From: Bacillota bacterium
GTDB lineage: Bacteria; Bacillota; Clostridia; Oscillospirales; Acutalibacteraceae
DNA length: 27,761 nt
Assembly (NCBI GenBank): GCA_023416955.1
Contig: JAEZGM010000014.1
Span: 1 to 27,761 of the forward strand
Reading direction: 5' to 3'
How positions within the stretch are numbered: position 1 is the first letter of the stretch; each line of letters begins with the position of its first letter. Below are positions 1-6,075 of the stretch, piece by piece. The position numbers and the translations under genes were made by a program. Under the pieces are notes generated by a model. The model made no database searches. It saw only the letters and a list, made by a program, of their open reading frames with translations, and was not told the origin of the DNA.

Positions 1-33
1 GCAGAAACAGCATATTGTCAATACCCTCTTTGA

Positions 34-240
34 GCAGGGACAAAACTAATTTTTCAACATTTCCTCACCGCTGCTTTCCTGCATTTTTTAACCGGCGAAA
101 ATCTGCAAAATCAAATCGGCGTTGACATGCGCAACGCGCGCAGCGGAATCCACTACCACTTCGGGACTACATACCAAGGCGATTACGATGACTGCAAAAC
201 AGAGCAGCAGGCGCTTGAATTGCTGCGAACCGGGAAATAA
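34..240 (+). pseudogene. possible 3' end or remnant of a plus-strand gene
   Basis: An open frame runs from just after a TGA at 31-33 to TAA at 238-240. Its codon choice looks protein-like and it ends in the residues ALELLRTGK. There is no ATG before position 127 and no ribosome site there, so it is unlikely to be a complete gene. In the next frame the window opens with QKQHIVNTLFEQGQN and stops at 47-49, which may be the real end of the upstream gene. A single frameshift near 31-47 would join the two frames into one protein tail. A strong plus-strand terminator follows at 278, which fits a plus-strand gene ending here. I do not recognise the product. Confidence 0.28.
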
Positions 241-277
241 ATGCAGCGATGCCGCATAAATCGGCCACGGAAGCATA

Positions 278-330
278 GGCGGAGGCCGCAGATTGAAACT
301 TTGTTCATCCTGCGGCCTCCGCCTTTCTTT
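278..330 (+). terminator. rho-independent terminator
   Basis: A perfect 14-bp inverted repeat (278-291 with 310-323) has an 18-nt loop and is followed on the plus strand by TTTCTTT. The T-tract polarity says it ends transcription from the left, that is the gene whose tail opens the window. Read on the minus strand it has no T-tract, so it is a weaker stop for the small gene at 356-556. Confidence 0.8.
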
Positions 331-355
331 GGGCTGTTTATTCAGAGCCCGCTGG

Positions 356-556
356 TCACTCCTGCTGCAGTCCGTTATTGACCTTATTATCCGGTCGGGG
401 AACATCATAAATTTCGCCGTAGGAATCCACCTCGTCCACTGAACCGGGTGAATTCGGAATAAGGCCTGTACAGTCTGTTGCCGACGCGACGGACTGCGAA
501 TTGAAGAATGTATCTTTGTCGTCAAGTTTCAGGTAACGTTTGCGATGGTTTTCCAT
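356..556 (-). CDS. small conserved-looking protein, 66 aa, function unknown
   Basis: The start ATG at 554-556 is chosen because AGGAGAGG lies about 5 nt upstream on the minus strand; a longer reading back to 610 has no ribosome site. The 66-residue product is soluble and acidic, with no signal peptide or membrane segment. The N-terminus is basic (MENHRKRYLKLDD). The middle contains VASATDCTGLIP, and the C-terminus is rich in D, E, P and N with YGEIYDVPRPDN. From memory it resembles short hypothetical proteins of Clostridia that share a TDCTGLIP-type core, but I cannot assign a role and have not searched. It is monocistronic, reading away from feoA, with a palindromic repeat upstream. Confidence 0.72.
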   Translation of the reverse strand: MENHRKRYLKLDDKDTFFNSQSVASATDCTGLIPNSPGSVDEVDSYGEIYDVPRPDNKVNNGLQQE

Positions 557-916
557 AGTACCTCTCCTCATCTGATTTTTCAATTTCTTCAGCCAAATCC
601 GACAGTGCAAAGCGGAATTGAAAGTGCAGGGTAACCGCTGATTAAAGCAATTCTGAAGCCACTCAGTCCAGTATTTTCACGGCTTCGAATTGCTGCGACT
701 TAATCATCGTTTACCAAGGTGGTTTACTCGTTTTTCAGTTTATCGGATTTTTATAGTTTGTCCCCAAAAAATCGTTTCAAACACAATCGGCCCCCAATTT
801 GACAAAAATGAAAAATTTAACTCGTATATATGCATATATTGTTCATCCACCCATATCAATGAAACAGTCCGCCCCCGCACGAAGCCAACAGGAAAAGTGG
901 TGTAAAATAATCTGTC
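557..916. other. intergenic region between the small gene and feoA
   Basis: This 360-bp stretch holds the divergent promoter space of the 66-aa gene and feoA. Directly visible are a palindromic dispersed repeat (631-714, listed separately) and a very AT-rich tract at about 790-850. A TTGACA at 799-804 is the best -35 candidate for feoA, but the following TATATA at 825-830 is 20 bp away, wider than usual, so I do not call a promoter. A 71-codon plus-strand open frame at 690-905 has no ribosome site and overlaps the repeat; I consider it chance. Confidence 0.5.
631..714 (-). repeat. dispersed palindromic repeat, long form (copy A)
   Basis: Read on the minus strand it starts GTAAACGATGATTAAG and ends TTAATCAGCGGTTAC. 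These ends match two shorter copies at 18226-18263 and 27155-27192. The outer arms are imperfect inverted repeats of each other (11 of 13 positions). Here the interior is 46 nt longer and carries a second inverted repeat, AGCAATTCGAAGCC against GGCTTCAGAATTGCT, so the whole element folds into one long interrupted hairpin. It contains no ORF. It resembles REP/MITE-type non-coding repeats. Confidence 0.75.
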
Positions 917-1141
917 ATGACACTGAACGAACTGAAAGCCGGAAAAAAATCCAAAATTGTTGCCGTTAACGGTCAGGGTGCACTGAGACTGCGGCTTCTG
1001 GAAATGGGGCTTACACCTCACACCGAAGTTTTAGTGCGTAAAGTGGCCCCCATGGGCGACCCGATTGAATTGCATCTTCGTGGCTATACACTGACGATCC
1101 GCGCGGAAGATGCAAAAAAAATCGAGATTGAGCCGAATTGA
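917..1141 (+). CDS. feoA: FeoA-like small protein (SH3-like, ferrous iron uptake)
   Basis: The 74-residue protein has the FeoA-family layout: MTLNELKAGKKSKIVAV at the start, the conserved RLLEMGLTPHTEV block at about residues 27-39, and the beta-rich GDPIELHLRGYTLTIRAEDAKKI tail. FeoA domains are small cytoplasmic SH3-like folds thought to bind and modulate the FeoB ferrous-iron transporter. No feoB lies next to it in this window, so this is a stand-alone feoA, which is common in Clostridia. The start is the only in-frame ATG, but the ribosome site is poor: AGGAAAAGTGG lies about 20 nt upstream. No terminator follows; 141 bp separate it from the diguanylate cyclase, which has its own promoter. 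Confidence 0.9.
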   Translation: MTLNELKAGKKSKIVAVNGQGALRLRLLEMGLTPHTEVLVRKVAPMGDPIELHLRGYTLTIRAEDAKKIEIEPN

Positions 1142-1176
1142 GAACACTTGCTTTATGCAGATTAATTGATCAAATA

Positions 1177-1205
1177 TTGTAAAATATGCCATACTGTACT
1201 ATAAT
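1177..1205 (+). promoter_or_regulatory. sigma-A promoter of the diguanylate cyclase gene
   Basis: TTGTAA (1177-1182), a 17-bp spacer and a perfect TATAAT (1200-1205) lie 78 bp before the start codon at 1283. This suggests the cyclase is transcribed on its own rather than with feoA. Confidence 0.7.
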
Positions 1206-1282
1206 GTAGGTATATTCACCATTAAACTTTTTAATTATGGCAGCTCAGTATTTCTAACATTGTACATTGAAAGGATCCACAT

Positions 1283-3517
1283 ATGGAACAAGGCAACAAA
1301 TACGTTGAACAGGCGTCGCTCGCTTGCTCAAGCGCGGTCGATTTGACGGCGAATGATGTGCAGACGCCCACCGACAGTATACCCACCGGACTGGTTCTGT
1401 TTGCACGCGACAGGGAGTTAACTCTGCTTTTCGCAACAGATGGGTTTTACCGTATTTGCGGATACAGTAAACCGGATCTTGCAGGAAAAACAGGAGCAGA
1501 GATTCTCAGCCTTTTACTTACGCAGGAGGATCGTGAACGGGCATACAAAAGAATTGCTGAGCAGCCATATGATGAGTTCCCGATTAAATTGCTGTTTCAA
1601 GATAAAAGCGGAATGAGCCGTTGGGCCCGCCTGCAGGTTCATCCTCAGCCTTCGACTATTACAGTGGATACGATTCTGTGCACTTTTACCGATATTTCAA
1701 CGGAAGTCTCGCTGCAGCGGGAATTAGAGCAGCAGCAGGAACGCTACCGTATTATTACAGAACAGTTTCATGATATATTTTTTGAATACAATCTGATAAA
1801 CGATACCATGTATGCCTCTTCTCAATGGGAGGAAATTTTCGGCTATCAGGCACAGGGCGTAAATATTTGGTCGGCCGTACTGTCGGGCGAATACGTTTAT
1901 GACGACGACAAGGAGTTAGTCGAAAAGATTTTCGAACGAAGCACTCTCGGTCTTCCCACTGACGGCCTTGAAATCCGTATGCGAAGAGCAGGCGGCGGCT
2001 ACTTATGGGCCAGTATCAGCACGGTTATTATCTTTGACAGCGACGGTGTACCGTATAAAGTCGTCGGCAAAATTGTCGATATTGATGAGAAAAAAAGAGA
2101 ACTGGAAAAATTAATAACCACTTCTCAGCATGAGCCGCTCACCGGCCTTTATAACAAAGCCGCGGTGGAATCTTCCATTCGGGCCTGCCTGCGGGCTTCG
2201 GATGCAGGAGCGCGGCATGCCCTGATGATCATTGATGTGGATGACTTTAAAGGGGTTAACGACAATCTGGGGCATCTGTTCGGCGACTCTGTATTGAGTG
2301 AAATATCCGCCAAAATGCGTACACTGTTCCGCAGCACCGATATTCTGGGGCGTTTTGGCGGCGATGAATTTATTATTTTTCTGAAAAATATCGGAGATGA
2401 CCGGCAGATCGCCCAAAAGGCCAGCGCGGTATGCGATATATTTCACGAAACATATACCGGAGAAAAGAAAGATTATAAAATATCCGGAAGCGTTGGTATT
2501 TCCATTTACCCGGAACACGGTAATAATTTTTACGAACTTTTCGAGCATGCCGACGCCGCGTTATACGAGGCAAAAAAGCACGGCAAGGACGGCTTTGTCA
2601 TCAGCGGGCATTCGGCAGACTTTTCGTTTCACAATGATTCGGCTGCATCTGTTGATACGGGTTCATTCAGCCCCAGAAGCGGCGTACTGAAATCTGTAAT
2701 ATCCGATGTTTGTGAGATTTTTTCAGAAAAAAGCAATTCCCACCGCGCTGTGCAATATATTCTGAAGCTGATCGGTCAGGAATTTTTAGCGAACAGGGTG
2801 TTTATTCTTGAAAAAGGCAAGGACTTCAAAAAAACCTTCGAATGGCATGCGGAAGGCATAAAAAGCATCAAAAATCCGACCCTTTATACTGATTTCAGTT
2901 ACGCGTTGGACTCTTTCCAGCAGGAGGGCTTCTATTACTGTCAGGATGTTGCAGTTGCGGAAAAACCGAATAATTTTTTTGAAGCAATCGCTCGTTCCGG
3001 CACAAGAAGGTTGTTTCTGTGCCCCATTTATCAATCCGGTGAAATCGTAGCAGTGATGGGACTTGAGGGCAGTGCCCTTCCCTGGTGCCTTGATGAACGC
3101 CATACCATACTCGATATTTGCATCATTACCGGCAGCTTTTTATTGAAGTTCAGACAAAGTGAAATCATGCAGAAAGAATTGGAATGTTTGATTACGGTCG
3201 GCCAAAATCTGGGTCTTTGGTATTATATGGTGGAACCCGGCACCTGGCGGCTGCTTTATATGAACTCCGTCGTTTCCCAAGCCGTGCCTTCCGTCAAAAC
3301 AGGAGAATACTGTTACCAGGCTCTGAGAAACCGCAGCAGCGTCTGCGAAAACTGCCCAGCAAACCAAATTGATAAAACATTCAGCGCCGCCGAAGCAGAC
3401 ATTTTTGACGAACAGCGCGACCGATGGTTTCACACATCCGCTTCCATTACGGACTGGAGCGGCAGCCGGGCGGTGTTGCTCTGCTGTAACGATATTACCC
3501 AGTACCATAAGGAGTAG
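1283..3517 (+). CDS. multi-sensor diguanylate cyclase (PAS-PAS-GGDEF-GAF-PAS)
   Basis: This 744-residue soluble protein makes cyclic di-GMP from two GTP. Domains by eye: PAS at about 38-140 (FYRICGYSKPDLAGK), PAS at about 152-270 (EEIFGYQ, then a YLWASIS core), GGDEF at about 281-440 starting EPLTGLYNK, GAF-like at about 470-625, and a final PAS-like domain at about 635-744. The catalytic GGDEF motif is intact at 359-363. RSTD at 350-353, five residues before it, matches the RxxD product-inhibition I-site. The last domain has Cys677 and a C688-x-x-C691 pair that could be redox- or metal-sensitive. There are no membrane segments and no EAL domain. The start ATG follows AAAGGA with 9-nt spacing. 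GGDEF in the middle with sensor domains on both sides is less usual than a C-terminal GGDEF. The signals sensed are unknown. c-di-GMP commonly opposes motility, relevant to the chemoreceptors downstream. Confidence 0.93.
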   Translation: MEQGNKYVEQASLACSSAVDLTANDVQTPTDSIPTGLVLFARDRELTLLFATDGFYRICGYSKPDLAGKTGAEILSLLLTQEDRERAYKRIAEQPYDEFPIKLLFQDKSGMSRWARLQVHPQPSTITVDTILCTFTDISTEVSLQRELEQQQERYRIITEQFHDIFFEYNLINDTMYASSQWEEIFGYQAQGVNIWSAVLSGEYVYDDDKELVEKIFERSTLGLPTDGLEIRMRRAGGGYLWASISTVIIFDSDGVPYKVVGKIVDIDEKKRELEKLITTSQHEPLTGLYNKAAVESSIRACLRASDAGARHALMIIDVDDFKGVNDNLGHLFGDSVLSEISAKMRTLFRSTDILGRFGGDEFIIFLKNIGDDRQIAQKASAVCDIFHETYTGEKKDYKISGSVGISIYPEHGNNFYELFEHADAALYEAKKHGKDGFVISGHSADFSFHNDSAASVDTGSFSPRSGVLKSVISDVCEIFSEKSNSHRAVQYILKLIGQEFLANRVFILEKGKDFKKTFEWHAEGIKSIKNPTLYTDFSYALDSFQQEGFYYCQDVAVAEKPNNFFEAIARSGTRRLFLCPIYQSGEIVAVMGLEGSALPWCLDERHTILDICIITGSFLLKFRQSEIMQKELECLITVGQNLGLWYYMVEPGTWRLLYMNSVVSQAVPSVKTGEYCYQALRNRSSVCENCPANQIDKTFSAAEADIFDEQRDRWFHTSASITDWSGSRAVLLCCNDITQYHKE

Positions 3518-3651
3518 GATGTCACAAATCCAGCTGCGATTTCTTTTCATATAGTCGTCAGTTCACTTAAGAAAACATCCAAGAAAATGGAGATTGGTCC
3601 TGTTTTCAAATTAACTGACTATCTTATAGTAACAAATTTAGTAACAAATTT

Positions 3652-3699
3652 ATAAGAGGTCAATTGCCGTCGGCTCAGCGAAGGCAATTGACCTCTTAT
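3652..3699 (+). terminator. bidirectional terminator between convergent genes
   Basis: A perfect 17-bp inverted repeat (3652-3668 with 3683-3699) has a 14-nt loop. On the plus strand it is followed by TTTT, and on the minus strand by TAAATTTG. It separates the diguanylate cyclase (ends 3517) from the convergent glycosyltransferase (ends 3741). Just before it, AGTAACAAATTT is present twice in tandem (3628-3651). Confidence 0.85.
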
Positions 3700-3740
3700 T
3701 TTAAAAAAGAGTTGGTTTGGCAGCGCAGACAGCGATGCGG

Positions 3741-4688
3741 TCATTTCACATGATACATCCACGGAAGCGTCTGCCAAATCCACACCCGGCGTTTTAGGCC
3801 TGCGTCTGTCAGCTTTCTTTGAAGCAGAAGCTTGTCGTACCCCGCCGAACGAAGAATTGCGCGCACAGTATTGTACTTTGCACCTTCCTTAAGCATCACA
3901 TCTACTCCGTTCATAACCGTACGCGGAATCTTGTCATATTGCAGCAGCGAAGTAAGTTCCTTATCCTCGCGGAGGCTGCCTTTTGTCAAGTCCAAAATAC
4001 GAAGCATTGCGTCAGTATGCTGAAAGATATTCTTACCGGTGGGCTTCTGTTTTCCCCGTTTTAACTCAATGGCCATGTTCCGCGTGAGGACCGCCGGGGA
4101 CTGCTCGACACCGCCGCTCGCCAGCAGGCATCGAAACACGAACTCTTCCGCGTAACCGTAGCTGCATTGGTCGGAAAAACAAATTCGTTTTTCCGCAATC
4201 ATGCTGCGTTTTACAAAAACAGCGGAAATATCCATGGGCAAGCTGCCCTTGAGGTTCATCTTCACACAATCCGCACCGCTCAGCGAAACTGCAGGCAAAT
4301 CCCCATTCCCCACAGCTGCGGCAGCGTCTTCCCTGTTCACGGTTCCGAATATGAAATCAGCAGAAGTGCAGGCGGGGGCAAAACTTCCCTGAATAAAATT
4401 ATGGTATAACCGGCGGGCAAAAAGAAAGGTAATATAATCGCCCCCCGCCTTTTGAATTCCGGTATTCAGCGCGGCGGAAACCGTTCCACTGCCGTTTTGA
4501 ATGACGAATCCGCGCAGATTCAGTTCCTTCAATGTTTGAACCGCTTCCAGCACGGTCTGATCGTTCGACCCCATGTCGACAACAATAAATTCCGTATCGT
4601 GTCCGGCAGTTTCCCCGGCGGCAGAAGTTAAAATTCCGGGAATTTCCCGCTGTATATTTCGAACAGGAAGAATAATTGACAGTTCCAC
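3741..4688 (-). CDS. family-2 glycosyltransferase-like protein with altered catalytic motifs
   Basis: I place the start at GTG 4686-4688, because AAAAGGAGAG lies 7 nt upstream and the protein then opens with VELSIILPVRN, as GT2 proteins do. An ATG at 4716 has no ribosome site. The product is 315 residues, soluble. The GT-A fold is recognisable: SIILPVRN at 4-11, FIVVDMGSNDQT at 34-45, GTVSAALNTGIQKAGGDYITFL at about 68-89. The second residue of the usual DDGS is Met (DMGS), and the metal-binding DxD that should follow ITFL is replaced by FARR (90-93). Sugar transfer by the usual mechanism is therefore doubtful. The C-terminal 200 residues are unlike any family I recognise and end in RRVWIWQTLPWMYHVK. 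It stands alone behind a repeat-type promoter region. Confidence 0.75.
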   Translation of the reverse strand: MELSIILPVRNIQREIPGILTSAAGETAGHDTEFIVVDMGSNDQTVLEAVQTLKELNLRGFVIQNGSGTVSAALNTGIQKAGGDYITFLFARRLYHNFIQGSFAPACTSADFIFGTVNREDAAAAVGNGDLPAVSLSGADCVKMNLKGSLPMDISAVFVKRSMIAEKRICFSDQCSYGYAEEFVFRCLLASGGVEQSPAVLTRNMAIELKRGKQKPTGKNIFQHTDAMLRILDLTKGSLREDKELTSLLQYDKIPRTVMNGVDVMLKEGAKYNTVRAILRSAGYDKLLLQRKLTDAGLKRRVWIWQTLPWMYHVK

Positions 4689-4728
4689 CGGTGCGCTCTC
4701 CTTTTTCCTCTGGTTCATATAATAATAA

Positions 4729-4840
4729 TTAAGATTATATTGTATCTTAACTATGAAATTTGCGCCGTCGCAAAGCAGCAAGAGGGGCCGCGTTCCGACA
4801 GCAAATTTTATAGACTTAAATGATAAGTAAATCTATTATA
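4729..4840 (-). repeat. promoter-type repeat unit (diverged copy) upstream of the glycosyltransferase
   Basis: On the minus strand two TATAAT boxes (plus positions 4835-4840 and 4734-4739) are 101 bp apart. The 59-bp core at 4751-4809 aligns without gaps to the core of the 104-bp tandem repeats before gpsA, with 42 of 59 bases identical by my count. It has the same AATTTGCT start and CGGCGCAAATT end. Each TATAAT box lies in or beside an inverted repeat: ACTTA/TAAGT at 4814-4828, and TTAAGAT/ATCTTAA at 4729-4750, which straddles the gene-proximal box. The gene-proximal TATAAT probably drives the glycosyltransferase; no good -35 is visible. Confidence 0.65.
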
Positions 4841-5072
4841 TCATAACCCAGCCGATTTAAAACAACCAAATTACACAGACTGAAAGCGTGCGGAAAATTT
4901 TCTTTTGTCTGATTTTATATGAAACAAAACTTAAAAATTTTCTCAGCCTGCCGCGCGGGTCCGTTCCTTAGCAGCAGCATTTAGAATATTTTTGCGCTTT
5001 GGAACGGATAGACCGATAATCTCCTCTCAAATCTCAATTTTGGATTTGAGATATAATGTAGCTTTATTGAAA
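4841..5072. other. intergenic stretch with two inverted repeats
   Basis: No gene is seen. TCCGTTCC near 4961-4968 pairs with GGAACGGA at 5001-5008. TCTCAAATC (5025-5033) pairs with GATTTGAGA (5043-5051) and is followed directly by TATAAT (5052-5057) on the plus strand. The second hairpin looks like the CTCAAACC/GGTTTGAG palindrome before gpsA. Transcription from this TATAAT would enter the tetR terminator antisense; I have no evidence that it does. Confidence 0.45.
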
Positions 5073-5110
5073 GAACCCCCAACCGCAGTTCTGCCTGCGA
5101 TTGGGGGTTC
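5073..5110 (-). terminator. terminator of the tetR gene
   Basis: GAACCCCCAA (5073-5082) pairs with TTGGGGGTTC (5101-5110), and the stem is extended inside by CGCAG/CTGCG. On the minus strand it is followed by TTTC. It lies 50 bp after the tetR stop. Confidence 0.8.
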
Positions 5111-5159
5111 CCTGTATTTCCGTACTTTCTCGATTCGGGCTGCGGCGGAACATAGGGCT

Positions 5160-5756
5160 TTATTCCGCCCCTTCGTTCGCGCTGTACCGGTCAGGTCCTT
5201 TCAAAAAACGTTCCGATGAAAGACCGGTCATATCATCAATCAGGCGGGACAACCGCCGAACAATTTCCTCAGGAGGCTGCTTCATTCCGCCGCGCGCCCA
5301 CTGTACCGCAATGCCCACAAGGCCGTAGCAGTAAAACTCAGCAAAAAAATCTTTTTCCTCCTCCGTATATCCGTTTTTTTCCTCTGTAGAATCAATTAAA
5401 CCGGTCAGAATATTTTTTGTCACATCAAAAAAATAATCCTGAAAAGCATTTTGCCCGGTCACGTTAAGCGCGTTAATATAGAAATTCTTTTCACGCTGCA
5501 TGCCGAGAAGGACCCCAAGCACCACATCGCTCCAATCTTCAGAATTTTCGTTATGTATCACGGCGGCTACGACCTCATTGTAGTAAATCCAATTCACCAG
5601 ATCGTATTTATCCTTAAAATGATAATAAAAAGTCTGCCGATTAATGCCGCAGTGCCCGACAATGTCTGATACCGATATTTTCTGCAAATCTTTTTTCCTC
5701 ATGAGATCTTTCAAAGATGTTGCAATCGCTTTTTTTGTGATGAGAGAATCCGACAT
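5160..5756 (-). CDS. TetR/AcrR-family transcriptional regulator (DhaS-like)
   Basis: The 198-residue protein starts at ATG 5754-5756, which GGAGGG precedes by 5 nt; an upstream in-frame TTG overlaps that ribosome site and is rejected. The N-terminal TetR helix-turn-helix lies at about 27-52 (ISVSDIVGHCGINRQTFYYHF), with the typical YYHFKDKYDLVNWIYY extension. The C-terminal half is the helical ligand and dimer domain. The pattern is closest to the DhaS-like branch of TetR proteins, in which the natural ligand is often unknown. It lies downstream of the ABC exporter genes but has its own promoter at 5919-5947. An inverted repeat surrounds that promoter, so autoregulation is likely. Whether it also controls the exporter cannot be told from sequence. 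Confidence 0.88.
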   Translation of the reverse strand: MSDSLITKKAIATSLKDLMRKKDLQKISVSDIVGHCGINRQTFYYHFKDKYDLVNWIYYNEVVAAVIHNENSEDWSDVVLGVLLGMQREKNFYINALNVTGQNAFQDYFFDVTKNILTGLIDSTEEKNGYTEEEKDFFAEFYCYGLVGIAVQWARGGMKQPPEEIVRRLSRLIDDMTGLSSERFLKGPDRYSANEGAE

Positions 5757-5835
5757 TCCGACCCTCCGCAACTTAAATTATTTTATTAAAGTCAATTACG
5801 GTTCAACAGAAACCAAAATTGGTTTTAACCAGTTC

Positions 5836-5884
5836 GAATTTGAGCGGCGTTCTTTAGTCTTTAGGAAGCTTTAGCCTCAAATTC
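5836..5884 (-). promoter_or_regulatory. GAATTTGAG hairpin in the tetR leader
   Basis: GAATTTGAG (5836-5844) and CTCAAATTC (5876-5884) form a 9-bp stem around a 31-nt loop in the region between the tetR promoter and its start. Position and arms resemble the AATTTGC/GCAAATT inverted repeat of the 104-bp units before gpsA. A smaller GGTTTTAACC palindrome lies at about 5821-5830. Confidence 0.5.
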
Positions 5885-5891
5885 AAATCAT

Positions 5892-5947
5892 CGGCTTTGG
5901 TCGATGGGAATTGACTTCATTATATCGCCAAAGCCGTAAATTAGCAA
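5892..5947 (-). promoter_or_regulatory. tetR promoter inside a long inverted repeat
   Basis: On the minus strand TTGCTA (5942-5947), a 17-bp spacer and a perfect TATAAT (5919-5924) form a sigma-A promoter. CGGCTTTGG (plus 5892-5900) and CCAAAGCCG (5928-5936) flank the -10 box, extended inward by TCGAT/ATCG with one bulged base. The arms would place a bound regulator on both sides of the -10, which suits TetR autorepression. Confidence 0.65.
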
Positions 5948-6015
5948 GAGTATCCGCGCTTTCACCGACTGGCCGCACACAATGCCACTGCCGAATTTCC
6001 GCCCAGAATTAGCGG

Positions 6016-6055
6016 AAAGCCGGGGCCGGGAGCATTGCCCCGCTGCCCCGGCTTT
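6016..6055 (-). terminator. GC-rich hairpin after the ABC operon
   Basis: AAAGCCGGGGC (6016-6026) pairs with GCCCCGGCTTT (6045-6055), 21 bp after the stop of the second ABC gene. The T-tract on the minus strand is only TTT, so it may be a weak terminator. Confidence 0.6.
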
Positions 6056-6075
6056 CTGAATCCCCGCTGTGCGGG

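Noticed and set aside
88..525. 145-codon minus-strand open frame with a hydrophobic stretch
   Set aside because: It has no ribosome site, runs through the terminator palindrome and overlaps the better-supported 66-aa gene on the same strand in another frame.
690..905. 71-codon plus-strand ORF upstream of feoA
   Set aside because: No ribosome site, overlaps the palindromic repeat and has an unlikely composition.
3551..3626. Imperfect inverted repeat ATAGTCGTCAGTT ... AACTGACTAT after the diguanylate cyclase
   Set aside because: Arms are mismatched and far apart, no second copy was found, and a much better terminator follows at 3652.
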